Notes under the pieces: generated by a model
Databases searched by the model: none
What the model saw: the letters and a program-made list of their open reading frames with translations, nothing else
What the model was told of the DNA's origin: nothing
NCBI GenBank assembly: GCA_002682825.1
Contig: NOKP01000003.1
Location: 2,728,001 to 2,792,000, forward strand
Direction of reading: 5' to 3'
DNA: 64,000 nucleotides
Source: Neonectria sp. B-13
Lineage: Eukaryota > Ascomycota > Sordariomycetes > Hypocreales > Nectriaceae
Position numbers and translations under genes: made by a program
Shown: positions 11,033-21,673 of the stretch, in pieces
Position numbering within the stretch: the stretch's first letter is position 1
Layout of the letters: each line of letters opens with the position of its first letter

Positions 11033-14000
11033 TTATCGCTTGCGCTTCTTCTTTCCAGCGCTGCGGTCTTCAACCTCCTCCATGGCGCTTTCACGGTCTC
11101 GCTTCTTGGCCTTGCGCTCCAGCTCATCCCAGTCTTCACCCTCTTCGTCGGTATCGAGTTCGTCATCCTCGTCATCATCGTCACTGGCGTTGCTGCCAAA
11201 CTCGGAATCCTCCTCGCTGGACTCAGATACCTCGTCAAGCTCTTCGTCGTCCATCTCAAAGGCTGACTCCTGCTCTGACTCGACATCGCCCTCGTCGTCT
11301 GAGTCAGCCTGCAGGAAGGACCAACCTCCGTCGACGAAGAACTGATGTGTGTCGGCCGTCACAGTCTTCATGATGGTAGGCCAGTTGAGGTTAAGGGGAC
11401 CCTCGGTGAAGGCAATATCGGAGGAGTCGAGATAGTCCTTGACCTGGTCCAAGAACTCGACGGGGATGGTGTTGATATGGTAAGGAGCTCGAGTAAAGTC
11501 TTTGAAAACAAAGACCATATCAAAGTTCTTCAAGCCAAACTGAACACGTTCCAAATGGGCCACTTCCACTTCCTCAATAGTAATAACCATGAAGGGAGGC
11601 TCCACAACCTGGATAAGGCAGTCTGTACTTGGCTGAACGAAGACATTGCTTCGGAATGGCACACCATGGAAACCAAGGTCGCGAATAGGCATGTCAACCT
11701 CGATGCCTTCGTTTCGGCCAGCCTCGGCAATCTTCTGAGCGAAGCCTTGGAACAGCCGGTCCAAATCGGCTCTCCGACGTCGCTCCTCTTGCTCTGCCTC
11801 GAACTCGTCCTCGTCGCCATAACGATATTTTCGCTTCCGGTTACCCGTTTCATCGAACTGGATGTCTGTTGCTTCCCGGTAGAACTGCACGTCCTTTGTC
11901 TTCTTCTTGTTGCCCACGATAATGGGATCCTTAAGGTGAATGTGAATAATGACAATCAACTCATGCTGGCAGGGTTGGAAGAAAAGGTGCTTGACGTTTG
12001 AGAAGAGGATGTCCACACGGTGTTGGGCGTTGAGGGGAGACTGGTATCGAATACCGTTCTGGTGAATCTCCACCTTGCCGGGAACTCGCTTTCCTTCCAT
12101 AGCAGGTCGAATATAAACGTTGTCCAACACAGCCGGTCGGCGATCTAGCAAATCGTTAGTGTACAGTGGGGGAAATATTGGTGAAACGGGAACTTACTTC
12201 TAATCTCCGTAAGCTTGTCCTGCTCCACAACATCCTCCATATCCTTCTTCTCTTGCTCCTTTTTGACTACATCACGCTTCATGTTTGAGATCTGCGTCGC
12301 AATCTCGTTGTAGCGGTCACCATCTGACGAACGAAACGTCAAGCTTCGAACAAAGTGAGCGGAAGCATCCTCAAATGGCTGATCATCCTTCCTTCCCACA
12401 CCCTGGCCAGGGGACAGAAAGTTGATACGCAAGAAAGAGAAGTCGTTCTCGTCGCTCTTGCTAGCGTTCTTGATGGTGTTGATGTGGAAAGGAACTGGTC
12501 GACCCATGATGGGAAGAACAATGGTACTGTTCTTGAGATCCACGATAATTTCAAGATTCTTACTCCGCAAGGGAAACTGATTGTCTCGCTTGTAGGACTC
12601 GAACCGCTTGAACTTCTTCACCTCACCACCATTCTGGTCATTCGTGGATTCGGCGAATCTGGCCATACCCTCCTTTTGTTTCTTGGTGGCTAGTTCCTTT
12701 TGATGCTCACGACGCCTTTTGTCCGAGTCATCGTTGACTGCCGTTGTGCGCTCTGATCGGAGTCTAGTGGATGTGATGTTCTTCGTGGCGACTGCACCGA
12801 CGCGAGAGTCCTTCTTCTCCTTCTTAGGGGCGGGCTCGGCCTCCTCATCATCCTTGAAGAAGAACGAGTTAGCATCGGCGCTTGTGGGTGCCTCGGCTGT
12901 GAAGACCACGGGCTCGGCGGAGGTCACTCGAATGGTGTCGGTAAGGACAAGAGCGTAGATTTTGCTGCTCTTGTCCTGGGGTTGCGGGTTTTCGATGTCA
13001 TGAAATCCAGTGTTGATGATCAGGGTCATTCCATCCTTCAGCATTCTCTGGTTCTTGGCATTGAGCACAAGAGTCGGGTCCTTGTTCTCTAAGCCAATTC
13101 CCCAACCGACGTTCTTCAGGAAATGCTTCTCCATATCCGGCTTCTTGCTCTTGATGATACCAATAGCCTTGGCGTAGACTTCCTTGGCCAGCATTCCGTC
13201 TCGGATGTCTTTGATGATTGTGTTGTGAATGAGAGTGAGAAGCTTGTAGTTGCTCTCCTGGGACTTGTTCGGATCAACCAAGTATGTACGTGCGATGGTA
13301 GAGCAGTACGACTTGTATCGAAGTCCCATGGCAGCGATGATGATGCCGGCGTGCAGGTTTTCGTCGTTGGCCTCACCCGAAAATCTCAAATCATACTTTC
13401 CGCCACTCTGAATAGAAGGACCCAAGATCCAGTCCAGCTGACTTGGGTCGAGATCGGAAGGCAGCTTTGATTTGCTGGGAAGCTGCACCGTCTGCCAAAA
13501 CTTGTCGTCGTCCAGTTTCTTGTCGACTTTCTCAGCAAGCGCGGAATGCTTGACCTTCTTCTCGGCATCGAGAATGTTGGACATTTCATCGAGAAAGTAG
13601 GGAGTCATCAAGGCCACGCAGGCCTTGGAGGCGGTTCGCATCGCTCGAAGTTCACTCTCGTCCTTGACGGCAAAGGCGTGAGTCGAGAGTGCCGCTGAGA
13701 CGTCCACTTGCTCAACATCCTTGCACTTGTCTGCGAACAGCTTCTTCCACTCTTCGACGAACGGTCCTCTCGAGGTGTCTCTAGCGATCGTACCAACTTT
13801 GTCCTGGAGGTGAATGCTGTTAGAAAATTCAACCGCGGGCGCGAAATGGAACCTACCCCAGCTTCCTTGATCTTGTCGATAATTTTGACGAACAGTTTCT
13901 CGTTCTCGGCCGCATCCTTTCCTCGCACGAGCACTTCGATCGGGAATCGGCCGCCCTTCAGTTGGTCGAGATGTTTCGCTGGGAAATAGTCAGCGCCAAT

Positions 14001-14361
14001 TGAACCATGCTGACAACGCAGGCGTGATTGTACCTTTCTTAGCCGTCGTGAGGATGTACAACGTGTCCAGAGTGAACAGCATCAACGTCGTCGGGAACTC
14101 GTATCCGAGAAGCCAGAACTATCATCTCTCGTTAGCATCTCAAGTCGCCAAGTAGTTTCTGAAGCTGCTGGAGGGCGTGCGTACGTGAATAGCGTTGTTC
14201 TTGTGGAACTCGGGAATCTCCTCGACCTTGCCCATCATGACGACCATGGACGAGGCACCGCCGAACAAGCCATCCTTGGTTCGGAGGTCGTTCTTCCAGG
14301 CCGTCACAAAGTGCGAGACGCGCTCCTGGAAGAGCTTGCTGTCAATTTTGATCTCCGCCAT
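11033..14361 (-). CDS. spt16: FACT histone-chaperone subunit SPT16
   Basis: Large subunit of FACT, which loosens and reassembles nucleosomes ahead of and behind RNA and DNA polymerases. Five exons: 14361-14185, 14118-14034, 13978-13857, 13803-12198, 12144-11033, giving 1033 residues, the usual length. Seen in order: an aminopeptidase-P-like but non-catalytic N-terminal domain (to about 450); a Lys/Glu linker ([16 protein letters not shown]); the dimerisation and tandem PH-like middle domains, with [13 protein letters not shown] and [16 protein letters not shown] around the last intron; and a long Asp/Glu/Ser tail from about 950 that ends in GKKKRKR, a nuclear signal. All introns are short GT-AG. 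The start ATG opens [15 protein letters not shown], typical of orthologues. A TCACGTGA palindrome lies about 120 bp upstream. Confidence 0.97.
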
Positions 14362-14479
14362 CGCGACTGATGAGCGCACGAACGAAAGCGACGGAGTGAG
14401 AAGGGGTGAGGAGCTTGTTGCGTTCGTGACGACGCGAAAAAAGTGATGTCGCGTTAATGATCCAAGTTGGAGCTCCGTA

Positions 14480-14487
14480 TCACGTGA
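14480..14487. promoter_or_regulatory. TCACGTGA palindrome, candidate bHLH/Cbf1-type site
   Basis: Perfect 8-bp palindrome containing the E-box CACGTG, about 120 bp upstream of the SPT16 start codon. E-boxes of this form are bound by Cbf1-like and other bHLH factors in fungi; use at this gene is inference only. Confidence 0.3.
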
Positions 14488-15186
14488 CGGGGCGCAACGC
14501 GTTATGCGATCCAAGCTTTGGATGCGCCAAGATTGATGGTGCACAGTAGTGCAGCTTAAAAGGGTCGCGGGTTTGTAAGGAGTCCTGCGCAAACAGGCGG
14601 GTGTCGCTCAATCGAGATGCATGAAACCTGCTAATTGTCCTGGTTACTTCTTGTTCTTGGAGAGAATCGTTTGTATGTTATGGTGCGTGAATATACCCGT
14701 GGAGGCAATTTAGGCAGACACCCGTTCTGGATTACTAGATCCCATGCAACACGTGAGGTAGGCTTGCTTCAGAGCTGCACGTCTACAGGGCCAGAGGTAC
14801 AGTACGAATTCTAAACCTTGGCCCCAGGCCTAATGCTACGGTGAACTTAGGAAGGCAAGTAATATTGGTCATTGCATCCATCTTCCCCCCATTAATCCCC
14901 GCTCGAGATCTAGTGTCTAAGTAGATAAGTTGACAATTCTCACGCAACCTCTGAACCTGTACCATATGTAGACTAACCAATGCCGCCGCTTCCTGCGCTT
15001 ATAGTTAATTCATAACTCTATAATTATAAGTGAATATTTTCCACAGTAGCATTGGACTATCCCCGTCTAACTCTGGATGAGTGATCCATTTCGTGACCCA
15101 CTGATTTCGTTCGGCCCCGGGCCCGGTTCTCGGGAAGTGGAGTCGGTAGTTGCATTCAAAGCCAACCCCGCGCATCGCCGGGAGAA

Positions 15187-15193
15187 TATATAA
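15187..15193 (+). promoter_or_regulatory. TATA box (TATATAA) of the CMD-family gene
   Basis: Consensus TATA element about 170 bp upstream of the preferred ATG at 15362. Because fungal transcription usually begins 40-110 bp downstream of TATA, it makes the in-frame ATG at 15203 unlikely to be in the main transcript. Confidence 0.45.
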
Positions 15194-15361
15194 CCAGAAA
15201 CGATGCCTCGAATCAACCAGAATCTCATCTTTGGAAGATTCTGTCTCTCGCGCCTGAACTTCCCAAGCTCACATATACTATCTATTCGCAACCCATCATA
15301 TTACACACCAAACGTTGTCCGACGGAAAATCTCACAGTTTTACCCTACACCATCGCTCAAG

Positions 15362-16036
15362 ATGAGAGTCGCCTACGTCACCGACCCTGTCCCGACCAAG
15401 AACGAGGACGAAGCTGCAATTGTCGAGCGCATTAAAGCACGCCGAGACCCTCGTCCCCTTCAGCCTCTCGACCTCACCCTCCTGCACGCGCCCCCGATTG
15501 CCGATGGTTGGAACTCGTTCCTCGGCGCAGTGCGCACCCAGAGCTCGCTGCCGGACGATGTGCGGGAACTTGCCATCTCAAGAATCGCCGTCTGCAACAA
15601 GGCCTGGTACGAGTGGACGCATCACGCGCCCCTAGCTGTCAAGGGAGGGGTCTCGGAAGCTGGCATGGAGGCTATCAAGCAAGAAACCCTCGGAGAGCGG
15701 CCGGCCGAGCTGACCGAGAAGCTCTGGGCCGTGGTCTTGTACACCGAGGAGATGACGAGGAACGTGCAGGTCAAAGACGAAACATTTGACCGCCTTCGAT
15801 CGTTCTTTAACGAGCAGGAGATTGTCGAGCTGACGGCGACTGTAAGGCAACGCAATGGATATGAGACGCGTTTAAGCTAACCGCATGCTAGGTCGCCTGC
15901 TACAACTGCGTGAGTCGCTTCCTTGTGGCACTCGATGGTAAGTCTAAACACATAAGTCATATTCATATGAGCTATTCCTAACATTCATACAGTTGGGGAG
16001 AGGAACGCGACCGGCCCCGATGCGGTGTCCCATTGA
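15362..16036 (+). CDS. carboxymuconolactone decarboxylase (CMD/AhpD-like) family protein
   Basis: Three exons, 15362-15841, 15892-15937 and 15993-16036, give 189 residues in frame; the two introns are about 50 nt, the second with branch point CTAAC. The central segment LPDDVRELAISRIAVCNKAWYEWTHHAPLAVKGG is the CMD fold signature, with the usual charge-rich helix and the histidine pair. The C-terminal VACYNCVSRFLVALDV is the family's last helix. CMD proteins include 4-carboxymuconolactone decarboxylases and AhpD-type peroxidase partners; the canonical AhpD CxxC before the histidine is not seen here, so a peroxidase role is not supported. The exact substrate is unknown. Start: the first ATG likely downstream of TSS given the TATA box; an upstream in-frame ATG at 15203 would add 53 residues. 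Confidence 0.85.
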
Positions 16037-16572
16037 TAGCGAGGCGGTCACCTCTAGGTCTACCGAAACAGAAAAATGAATATGAATGAAATGGGTATGT
16101 GATGAACGGAGAAAGAAGAAATATGAAAGATGCGACATCAGCCTGAAGCCATAAACCCACGAGGAAAAAAAGACCATCCACTATATGAAAGAAGAAGAAA
16201 AGGAAAGAAAAAGAGGAGCAAGACTGGGGCTTAAGGCCGCGCAGTAAGGGTATCCCATCTATGTGAAGTGAAGCAAAAAAACCCCCAACTCCTGAGGACC
16301 TTCGCCATGCTCGGTCTTCATACAATCATCCCTCGTAAAGAACCCAAGCCGATCTCCGTCCAACGTCGTAATAAAATGATCTGTAGTCTGTCTCAGATTG
16401 TTCTGTTCGTAAATGATGTTGGGCAGTCCGCCGTGCCCGAACGCCGCTCAATGCCTGGTGCTGGTGTGCTGTCGCACAAAACCAAGCAAGCCGTTTAAAA
16501 TGATGCTGTACCAGAAACCGGATGCAACAAAGAAAAATCGTGCCCAAATCGGGACTTTTAAAACCTTTCTGA
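16037..16572. other. convergent 3' flank region
   Basis: Lies between the stops of the CMD-family gene (+) and the membrane/coiled-coil orphan (-). Purine-rich AGAAGAAAAGG runs occur near 16190. No gene is supported. Confidence 0.45.
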
Positions 16573-17298
16573 TCAAGGCGTCTTTGCTGCTCTTGATGAC
16601 ATGGCGCGCTCGATTGAGGCATGACGTTTGTGCATCCGGGGACTAGTCTGAAGTTCCTGGACAACACCGGCCCAGCCGTTCTTCTGGGGTTTGGTGACGT
16701 GCTCGTTGTGGCCAACCGCTTGGGTGGTCAATCTACGAAGCGGAGGGCGATTGAGGATGTGTTCTGCTAGGCCCTTGGGAAGAGTTGGTCCGGTTGGCGT
16801 CGTCTTGAAAGCGACTGACTTCTCGGGATCCCTGGGCGCAGAGGGTGGTGGTCTATCGGAGTTGGAAGCAATGACGCCCATGTACACGACGAGGAAGCGC
16901 ATGCGCAGTAAGTCAAGCCTCCGCACTCGATCTGCCAGTTGCGATCGCTTCGATGCCCATAGCAGCCGCGCGCTGGTCCTCAGCTTGGTGGCGCCCTCGT
17001 CAATCAGCATGGCGTTGAGGTCCTCCCGCAGCTCGTCGCCAGCCTTCTGGATTTCGCGGAGCAGTTGGCTCAGGCGGATCTTGTCCTCCAGACGCTGGAC
17101 CTTGGCGAGATCGCGATCGTAGCTCTCATTCTCCTGGACAGAGAAGTCGGCTGTGTCGATGAAGGTGGGAATCTCTTGAGGGGCGGCTAACCACGCGGTA
17201 GTGTAGACGGATGCGATCTGACCAAGGACGACGGCGGACAGCAAAAGAGCGGTCAGGACGAGTATGACGGTCCACTGGAGGGAGTCGGACTCGGCCAT
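16573..17298 (-). CDS. hypothetical membrane protein with coiled coil
   Basis: Single-exon frame of 241 residues; I do not recognise the family. It has a hydrophobic segment at about 9-31 (WTVILVLTALLLSAVVLGQI), a long charged helical stretch from about 55 to 140 with heptad-like leucines (probable coiled coil), a weaker hydrophobic patch (LLRMRFLVVYMGVIAS) at about 130-146, and then a Pro/Ser/Lys-rich basic tail. The membrane-coiled-coil-hydrophobic order superficially resembles Get1, but Get1 hallmark residues are absent. A role in an organelle membrane is a guess. The start is the first ATG after a stop; the frame is clean and long relative to competing frames. It lacks visible introns. 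Confidence 0.6.
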   Translation of the reverse strand: MAESDSLQWTVILVLTALLLSAVVLGQIASVYTTAWLAAPQEIPTFIDTADFSVQENESYDRDLAKVQRLEDKIRLSQLLREIQKAGDELREDLNAMLIDEGATKLRTSARLLWASKRSQLADRVRRLDLLRMRFLVVYMGVIASNSDRPPPSAPRDPEKSVAFKTTPTGPTLPKGLAEHILNRPPLRRLTTQAVGHNEHVTKPQKNGWAGVVQELQTSPRMHKRHASIERAMSSRAAKTP

Positions 17299-18529
17299 GA
17301 TGTAGCGGAGCGTCTGGATGACAAGTCGAGGCGGAGGGTGAGGCTCTCATGCATGGTCTGGTCGTTGGAAGAAGAAGGAAAAGGAGGATCGACAGCGGAG
17401 CACCAAGAGGCAAGTAGTGACGAAGCGGCGGCGAAAGCGAAAGCGCAATCGCGTTTGTGTGCGCCATTAGGTCCGGTCCGCCATAGGCCGTCTCGTGCAG
17501 GTCGACTGCCACATTCGTCGCCCGCAGCGGTGGTCGGCCACTGGGATGGCAAGATGGCTGGGAATGGGCCCCTGTAGCTGCAGCTAGAGGCCCAGCGTCA
17601 CATGGCGGCAAGATGGAGAGAGGGAGACAGGGAGACAGGGAGACAGGAGACTTGTATGTGCGTGTCGGCCGGGTGTAGTACTTCTTAGCAAGTACATAAT
17701 TACAGTATTACCCAGGGCTAAAGCAAAGCGAGAGGCTGGTGCAGTGGTGGCGGCCGGGACAGAGTCAGTGGAGAGGGGCACGCCATTGCAGAAGCGGAAG
17801 GACCAGGGATAGGGGGCAGAGAGAGAAGAGGGGTGAAGAGGGGAGAAGAGGGGAGAAGGAGAGTCGCGAAACCGGCATGGGAGTTTGTTAGTTGACGATG
17901 GTGCTATGCTCGGGAGTTTAGGTGGTTTGTATTCGTAAGCTCTAAGTTACCTACTAGACCTACCTACGTACGAAGTGGTAGTCTACTTCGTAAAGTGGTT
18001 TAGGTGAGGTGACGGATGGGTGATTTTTAGTCCCGGCTTGACAGGCATGCGCACTCCATAGTTCGCCCGCGCTGGCAGAAATCCCCTTGTTCCCCAAGGA
18101 AGAAGCCCATCCCGAGCCACTCAACAAGCCGCTTCTGTCCCGTCGGCTGGCTCCCGGCCGGTGTCCTGCACTGTGACTGCTGCACTACGTCCCGGCTGCA
18201 CTACAGTGGACTCTGCCAGCGGCCTGGGCCGGGGGATTGCGTTCCAGTAGGTTTCCATCCAGCTGGTGGTCGGGTTCATCGCGCAGGACCTGAGCCCAAA
18301 AAAAAAACCCCCGTTCGTCTCCCCGGCGCCAAACTCTCAGGGCGTACCGCAGCCCGCCGCGTGGTCCCAATCATCGTCACCTCTTCACCTTTCCACGGTA
18401 CCTGCGCTCGCCTTGCAGATTCCCCAAATCACCAGGTCTGTGTTCTGTTTCACCGCCGGACTCCTATCGCATCCTCCTCTCCTAGCGACCGCAGCGCCAG
18501 ACTCACACACCCACGCACACTCGCAAACC
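17299..18529. promoter_or_regulatory. intergenic with purine tandem repeats; BUD32 upstream region
   Basis: Holds GGAGACA tandem copies near 17622-17653, AGAGGGGAGA-type copies near 17820-17865, and TACGAAGT/ACTTCGTA fragments near 17968-17995. From about 18300 it becomes the C-rich leader of BUD32. No gene is supported. Confidence 0.45.
17622..17653. repeat. tandem GGAGACA-type microsatellite
   Basis: About four near-perfect copies of a GGGAGACA/GGAGACA unit in purine-rich DNA. Confidence 0.7.
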
Positions 18530-19321
18530 ATGGCGACGCCGCCCGCTGAACCCGCCGCCGCGGCGCAAACACACCAGTTCCCCCTCCCCAAGATCCTCGA
18601 ATACCCCGCCTCGACCCCGCCAACCCTCGTCACCCAAGGCGCCGAGGGTCGCCTCTACAGGAGCACCTACTTGCTGCCCGATCTCCCCTGCGCCCTCAAA
18701 TACCGCCCACCCAAGCCCTGGCGGCACCCGACCCTCGATCAGCGACTAACGAAGCACCGCATCCTTTCCGAGGCCCGGATCTTGGCCAAGTGCCGTCGCG
18801 ACGGTGTGAGGGTGCCCGCCGTGTATGGCGTCGACGAGAATGCGGGCTGGTTGATGCTGGAATGGATACATGGCGGTCCAGTTCGGGCTAGCATAAACGA
18901 GCGGTTGGGCAAGCGGACAGAGGGTATTGAGGACGACGCAGAGTTGAAAGACTTGATGCGGCGCATGGGAACGGCGGTGGGAAAGTTGCACCAAGTTGGC
19001 ATCGTCCACGGCGACCTGACCACTAGCAACCTGATGCTGAACCCTTCACCGGCGAATGACGAATCGAACGCCCAGAAGCTCTTGGGAGGAGAGGTTGTCA
19101 TTATCGACTTGGGACTGGCGAGTGGCAGCAGCTCCGATGAAGACCGGGCTGTCGATCTTTACGTGCTGGAGAGGGCATTCGGCAGCACACATCCTCGAGC
19201 AGAGTGCATCTTCCCCGAGCTTCTAGATGCCTACCGGCAGACGTTCAAGCAAGCCCCGATAGTCCTCAAGAAGCTAGAAGATGTTCGGATGAGAGGCCGG
19301 AAACGAAGCATGCTGGGATAA
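18530..19321 (+). CDS. bud32: BUD32 (PRPK-like) kinase/ATPase of the EKC/KEOPS complex
   Basis: Atypical small kinase of the KEOPS complex, which makes the t6A base of ANN-decoding tRNAs and affects telomeres and transcription. Intronless frame of 263 residues. Seen: glycine-rich start VTQGAEGRLYRSTYL, a lysine in CALKYRPPK followed by the family stretch KPWRHPTLDQRLTKHRILSEARIL, WLMLEWIHG hinge, catalytic loop VHGDLTTSN with H160 and D162, and metal-binding D193 in IIDLGLA, followed by EDRAVDLYVLERAF. The C-terminus is Arg/Lys-rich (RMRGRKRSMLG), as in Bud32 orthologues. An upstream extension of the frame exists but is leader-like; the chosen ATG has CAAACCATGG context. Stops 203 bp from the convergent glutamate-cysteine ligase subunit gene. 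Confidence 0.96.
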   Translation: MATPPAEPAAAAQTHQFPLPKILEYPASTPPTLVTQGAEGRLYRSTYLLPDLPCALKYRPPKPWRHPTLDQRLTKHRILSEARILAKCRRDGVRVPAVYGVDENAGWLMLEWIHGGPVRASINERLGKRTEGIEDDAELKDLMRRMGTAVGKLHQVGIVHGDLTTSNLMLNPSPANDESNAQKLLGGEVVIIDLGLASGSSSDEDRAVDLYVLERAFGSTHPRAECIFPELLDAYRQTFKQAPIVLKKLEDVRMRGRKRSMLG

Positions 19322-19524
19322 AAAGAAAGAAAAAAGCCGTCTTGCAGCCACTTTCCTTGCCATTCTGTCTAAAACTCCGTGTGTCTGATGCTCGCTATTT
19401 GGAAACAAATGGACAAAAGATTCTTCCACCGCCTAACAACTGGTATCAGAGATGCTCGCCTGGATATCCTCACTCTGACTCTGACTCTCACTCTCAACCC
19501 CCCACGCCCATGCAGATCTCACGA

Positions 19525-20521
19525 CTATATAAGCTGGGCGCCCGCAAAGTAACCCTTGTTCTCAATGATGCCTCGATCCTTGATAAACGCCGTGTACCTC
19601 ACTACCCACTGCGGGTAGATCTCTCCTGAGAGACCGGCGCCTTTGTGAGCGGCATCGGCGAGCACACCCGCTCCTTGAGGCCCATGGCCGAGGAGCTCTC
19701 GCAAGGTTCCACGGGGGAGGATGTCGGTGCAGTCATTGTGGACGTGAAGTTCGATGCCTTGCTCCTCAGCTAGTTTCTTGAGCGGCGGGGGAACGTCGCA
19801 GCAGTTGCGCAAGTTGATTTGGTCGATGACGGGAGGGACCGTGGTCCGCTTGACGAAGGCGCCCAGCTTTTCGCTGCCAAACTCAGCCACACCTAATCGC
19901 TTGACTAGGCCCTGCTTGTGCAGCTTCTCAAATACTTCCCACGTGAGGATTTGCTCTTGCAGGTTGCCCTGCTGGGCGTTGGTCTTGTCTGCCTCCCATT
20001 CACAGTTGCCTTCAAAGGACATGCCGGGGAAAGACACGACCAGCAGGTCGACCGTCTTAATGCCTAGTTCTTTTTGGACCAACTCCAGCGCCTCTGTCGC
20101 GTACTGCTCGCGCTCGGAGACTGGGCATCCTGGGAGGAGGAACAGCTTGAGTGTGATCTCGTACTGGCTCGCCTCCTCACGCAGCCCCGCGGCATGCCAA
20201 TTGATGCGGGGGATGTACAGGGTCTGGTCCTGGCGGTCCGTCCAGACATCGACGGCGCCGCCGGTAGGGCCGGAGCCGTTCACGAAGCCATTTGCAGCGG
20301 GTGCGAGCGTCGCGTAGTCGCGCTGGGCCTCGGCGATGTTTTCGCGGAGCGAGTTGACGAGTTCGAGGTTGGATCTGGTGGCGGCACCGGGTTTGCGAAT
20401 GATGGAGGGGCCTGCGGACATGACATTGCTGCGCGATGGAGTTTGTCAGCACCAGGCCGAATGCGAAATGCGCAGACGAGCATCAAGATACGCACCCCGT
20501 CGATAGAATGAGTTTAGTCAT
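19525..20521 (-). CDS. glutamate-cysteine ligase regulatory (modifier) subunit-like, aldo-keto reductase fold
   Basis: Resembles the modifier subunit of glutamate-cysteine ligase, the first enzyme of glutathione synthesis, which has an aldo-keto reductase barrel fold. Two exons: 20521-20496 (26 nt) and 20428-19525, split by a 67-nt intron with branch CTGAC. The first exon encodes MTKLILSTG and splices into NVMSAGPSIIRKPG, giving 309 residues. A simple reading frame would start at the internal ATG (20421), but the 9-residue first exon restores a smooth conserved N-terminus. Barrel-like segments seen: KTVDLLVVSFPGMSFEG, VFEKLHKQGLVKRLGVAEFGSEKL, PVIDQINLRNCCDVPPPLKKLAEEQGIEL. Whether it binds the catalytic subunit or acts as a reductase cannot be told from sequence. 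Confidence 0.85.
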
Positions 20522-21673
20522 GGCGAATGCGAATATACGATATACGGTACCAGATGTTCTAGAAGGATGGAAGAACAACAGAAGAAGGAAGATGAGGAAG
20601 AGAAAATATAGATCGTAGGGAGAATAGTAGTGAGGGCGAGGAAAAATTTCGGCGTCCGTCCTTCGAGGCGTGCACTGGGAGACGCATGCGGCACCCGCCG
20701 CAATAGTCTTTATCAGGGCAGCGGCCGGCGGGCCAGAGAACTAGCTCCCACGCTTCTGGTGGTTCCCGTCGGTCGGAGCGAGCCCGGAAACGTGGGGGAG
20801 CGGCGAGAGGGAATTACTAATGCAGCGGATTTCCCAAAGGAAGCAGTCATGTCATCACATAAAGGAGCAGTTGCCGCGGAAAGATTGTCCTGTCTGGCTG
20901 GCATACGATGCAGGGCGTCGGCGATGGAGCAGGATGAGGTGCCGGGTGGAGTGGAAAGTGACAGGTAAAAGGGCGTCTGATAGGGAGTCGTCGTGTCGCG
21001 TGGTGGAGGTAATGGTGATGCTATATTCAGGCGGGGTAACACCTTTTGGCAATGGATGCCCAGTTTTGGATTCCCTGGAACCTAATGATTCCATTGGCGA
21101 GTTCCAGCCAGGCAATGGTAGGACGAAGGCTGGTGGACCGGGAGCCTGCAATCTATGATCCATGGATGGATGTGTATTGCCGATATCCCACTGAAGCTCT
21201 CAGCGGCTCCTCCCGGCCTGAGACGTTGACTGCCGAGAACGGGATATCTGGTAAGCCAGGACACTTTGGAATAACTTGGGCTGTCTGGACTGTTTGGGCT
21301 GACTTTCCAAACTCGGGATTCACTCGCTCAAGGTCAGAAGAGCATGCATACTACCTTTGTAGGTAGTTAGGTACCGAGTGGTAGGACCCTAGTCGCTGAG
21401 CTGATGGACCCGTCGATTCTCCTAGTATTGCTGGGGCCCACCTTGGAAACCTGGCGGGCGGGAACGCTGCCTGCCTGCCTTGGCCACCTAATAGCTGCTG
21501 CCGCCGAGTGAGATAGATTCTAGGCCCGCTCGTCACCAACCAGCCAAAATTGCTCCGTGTCCCGAATTGCATCTCCATCTCGCCGTCCACGCACGCCAAC
21601 CAACGCGAATCCTCTCCTCCTGCACTCTGCTGCACGTCTCCAAGCCGGCTCGGTGACGTGAACAACCATCACA
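20522..21673. promoter_or_regulatory. divergent intergenic region
   Basis: Separates the glutamate-cysteine ligase subunit gene (-) from the AP-1 sigma gene (+) and should carry both promoters. Open frames here overlap on both strands and lack domains. A GTAGGTAGTTAGGTACC stretch lies near 21360. Confidence 0.4.

Larger units (their letters stand above)
14362..15361. promoter_or_regulatory. divergent intergenic region SPT16 / CMD-family gene
   Basis: Should hold promoters for SPT16 (left) and the CMD-family gene (right). Visible elements are the TCACGTGA palindrome at 14480-14487 and a TATATAA box at 15187-15193. No other gene is supported. Confidence 0.5.

Noticed and set aside
16573..17298. 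Assignment as Get1, partner of GET3
   Set aside because: Topology is only roughly similar, and Get1 hallmark residues and length pattern are absent.
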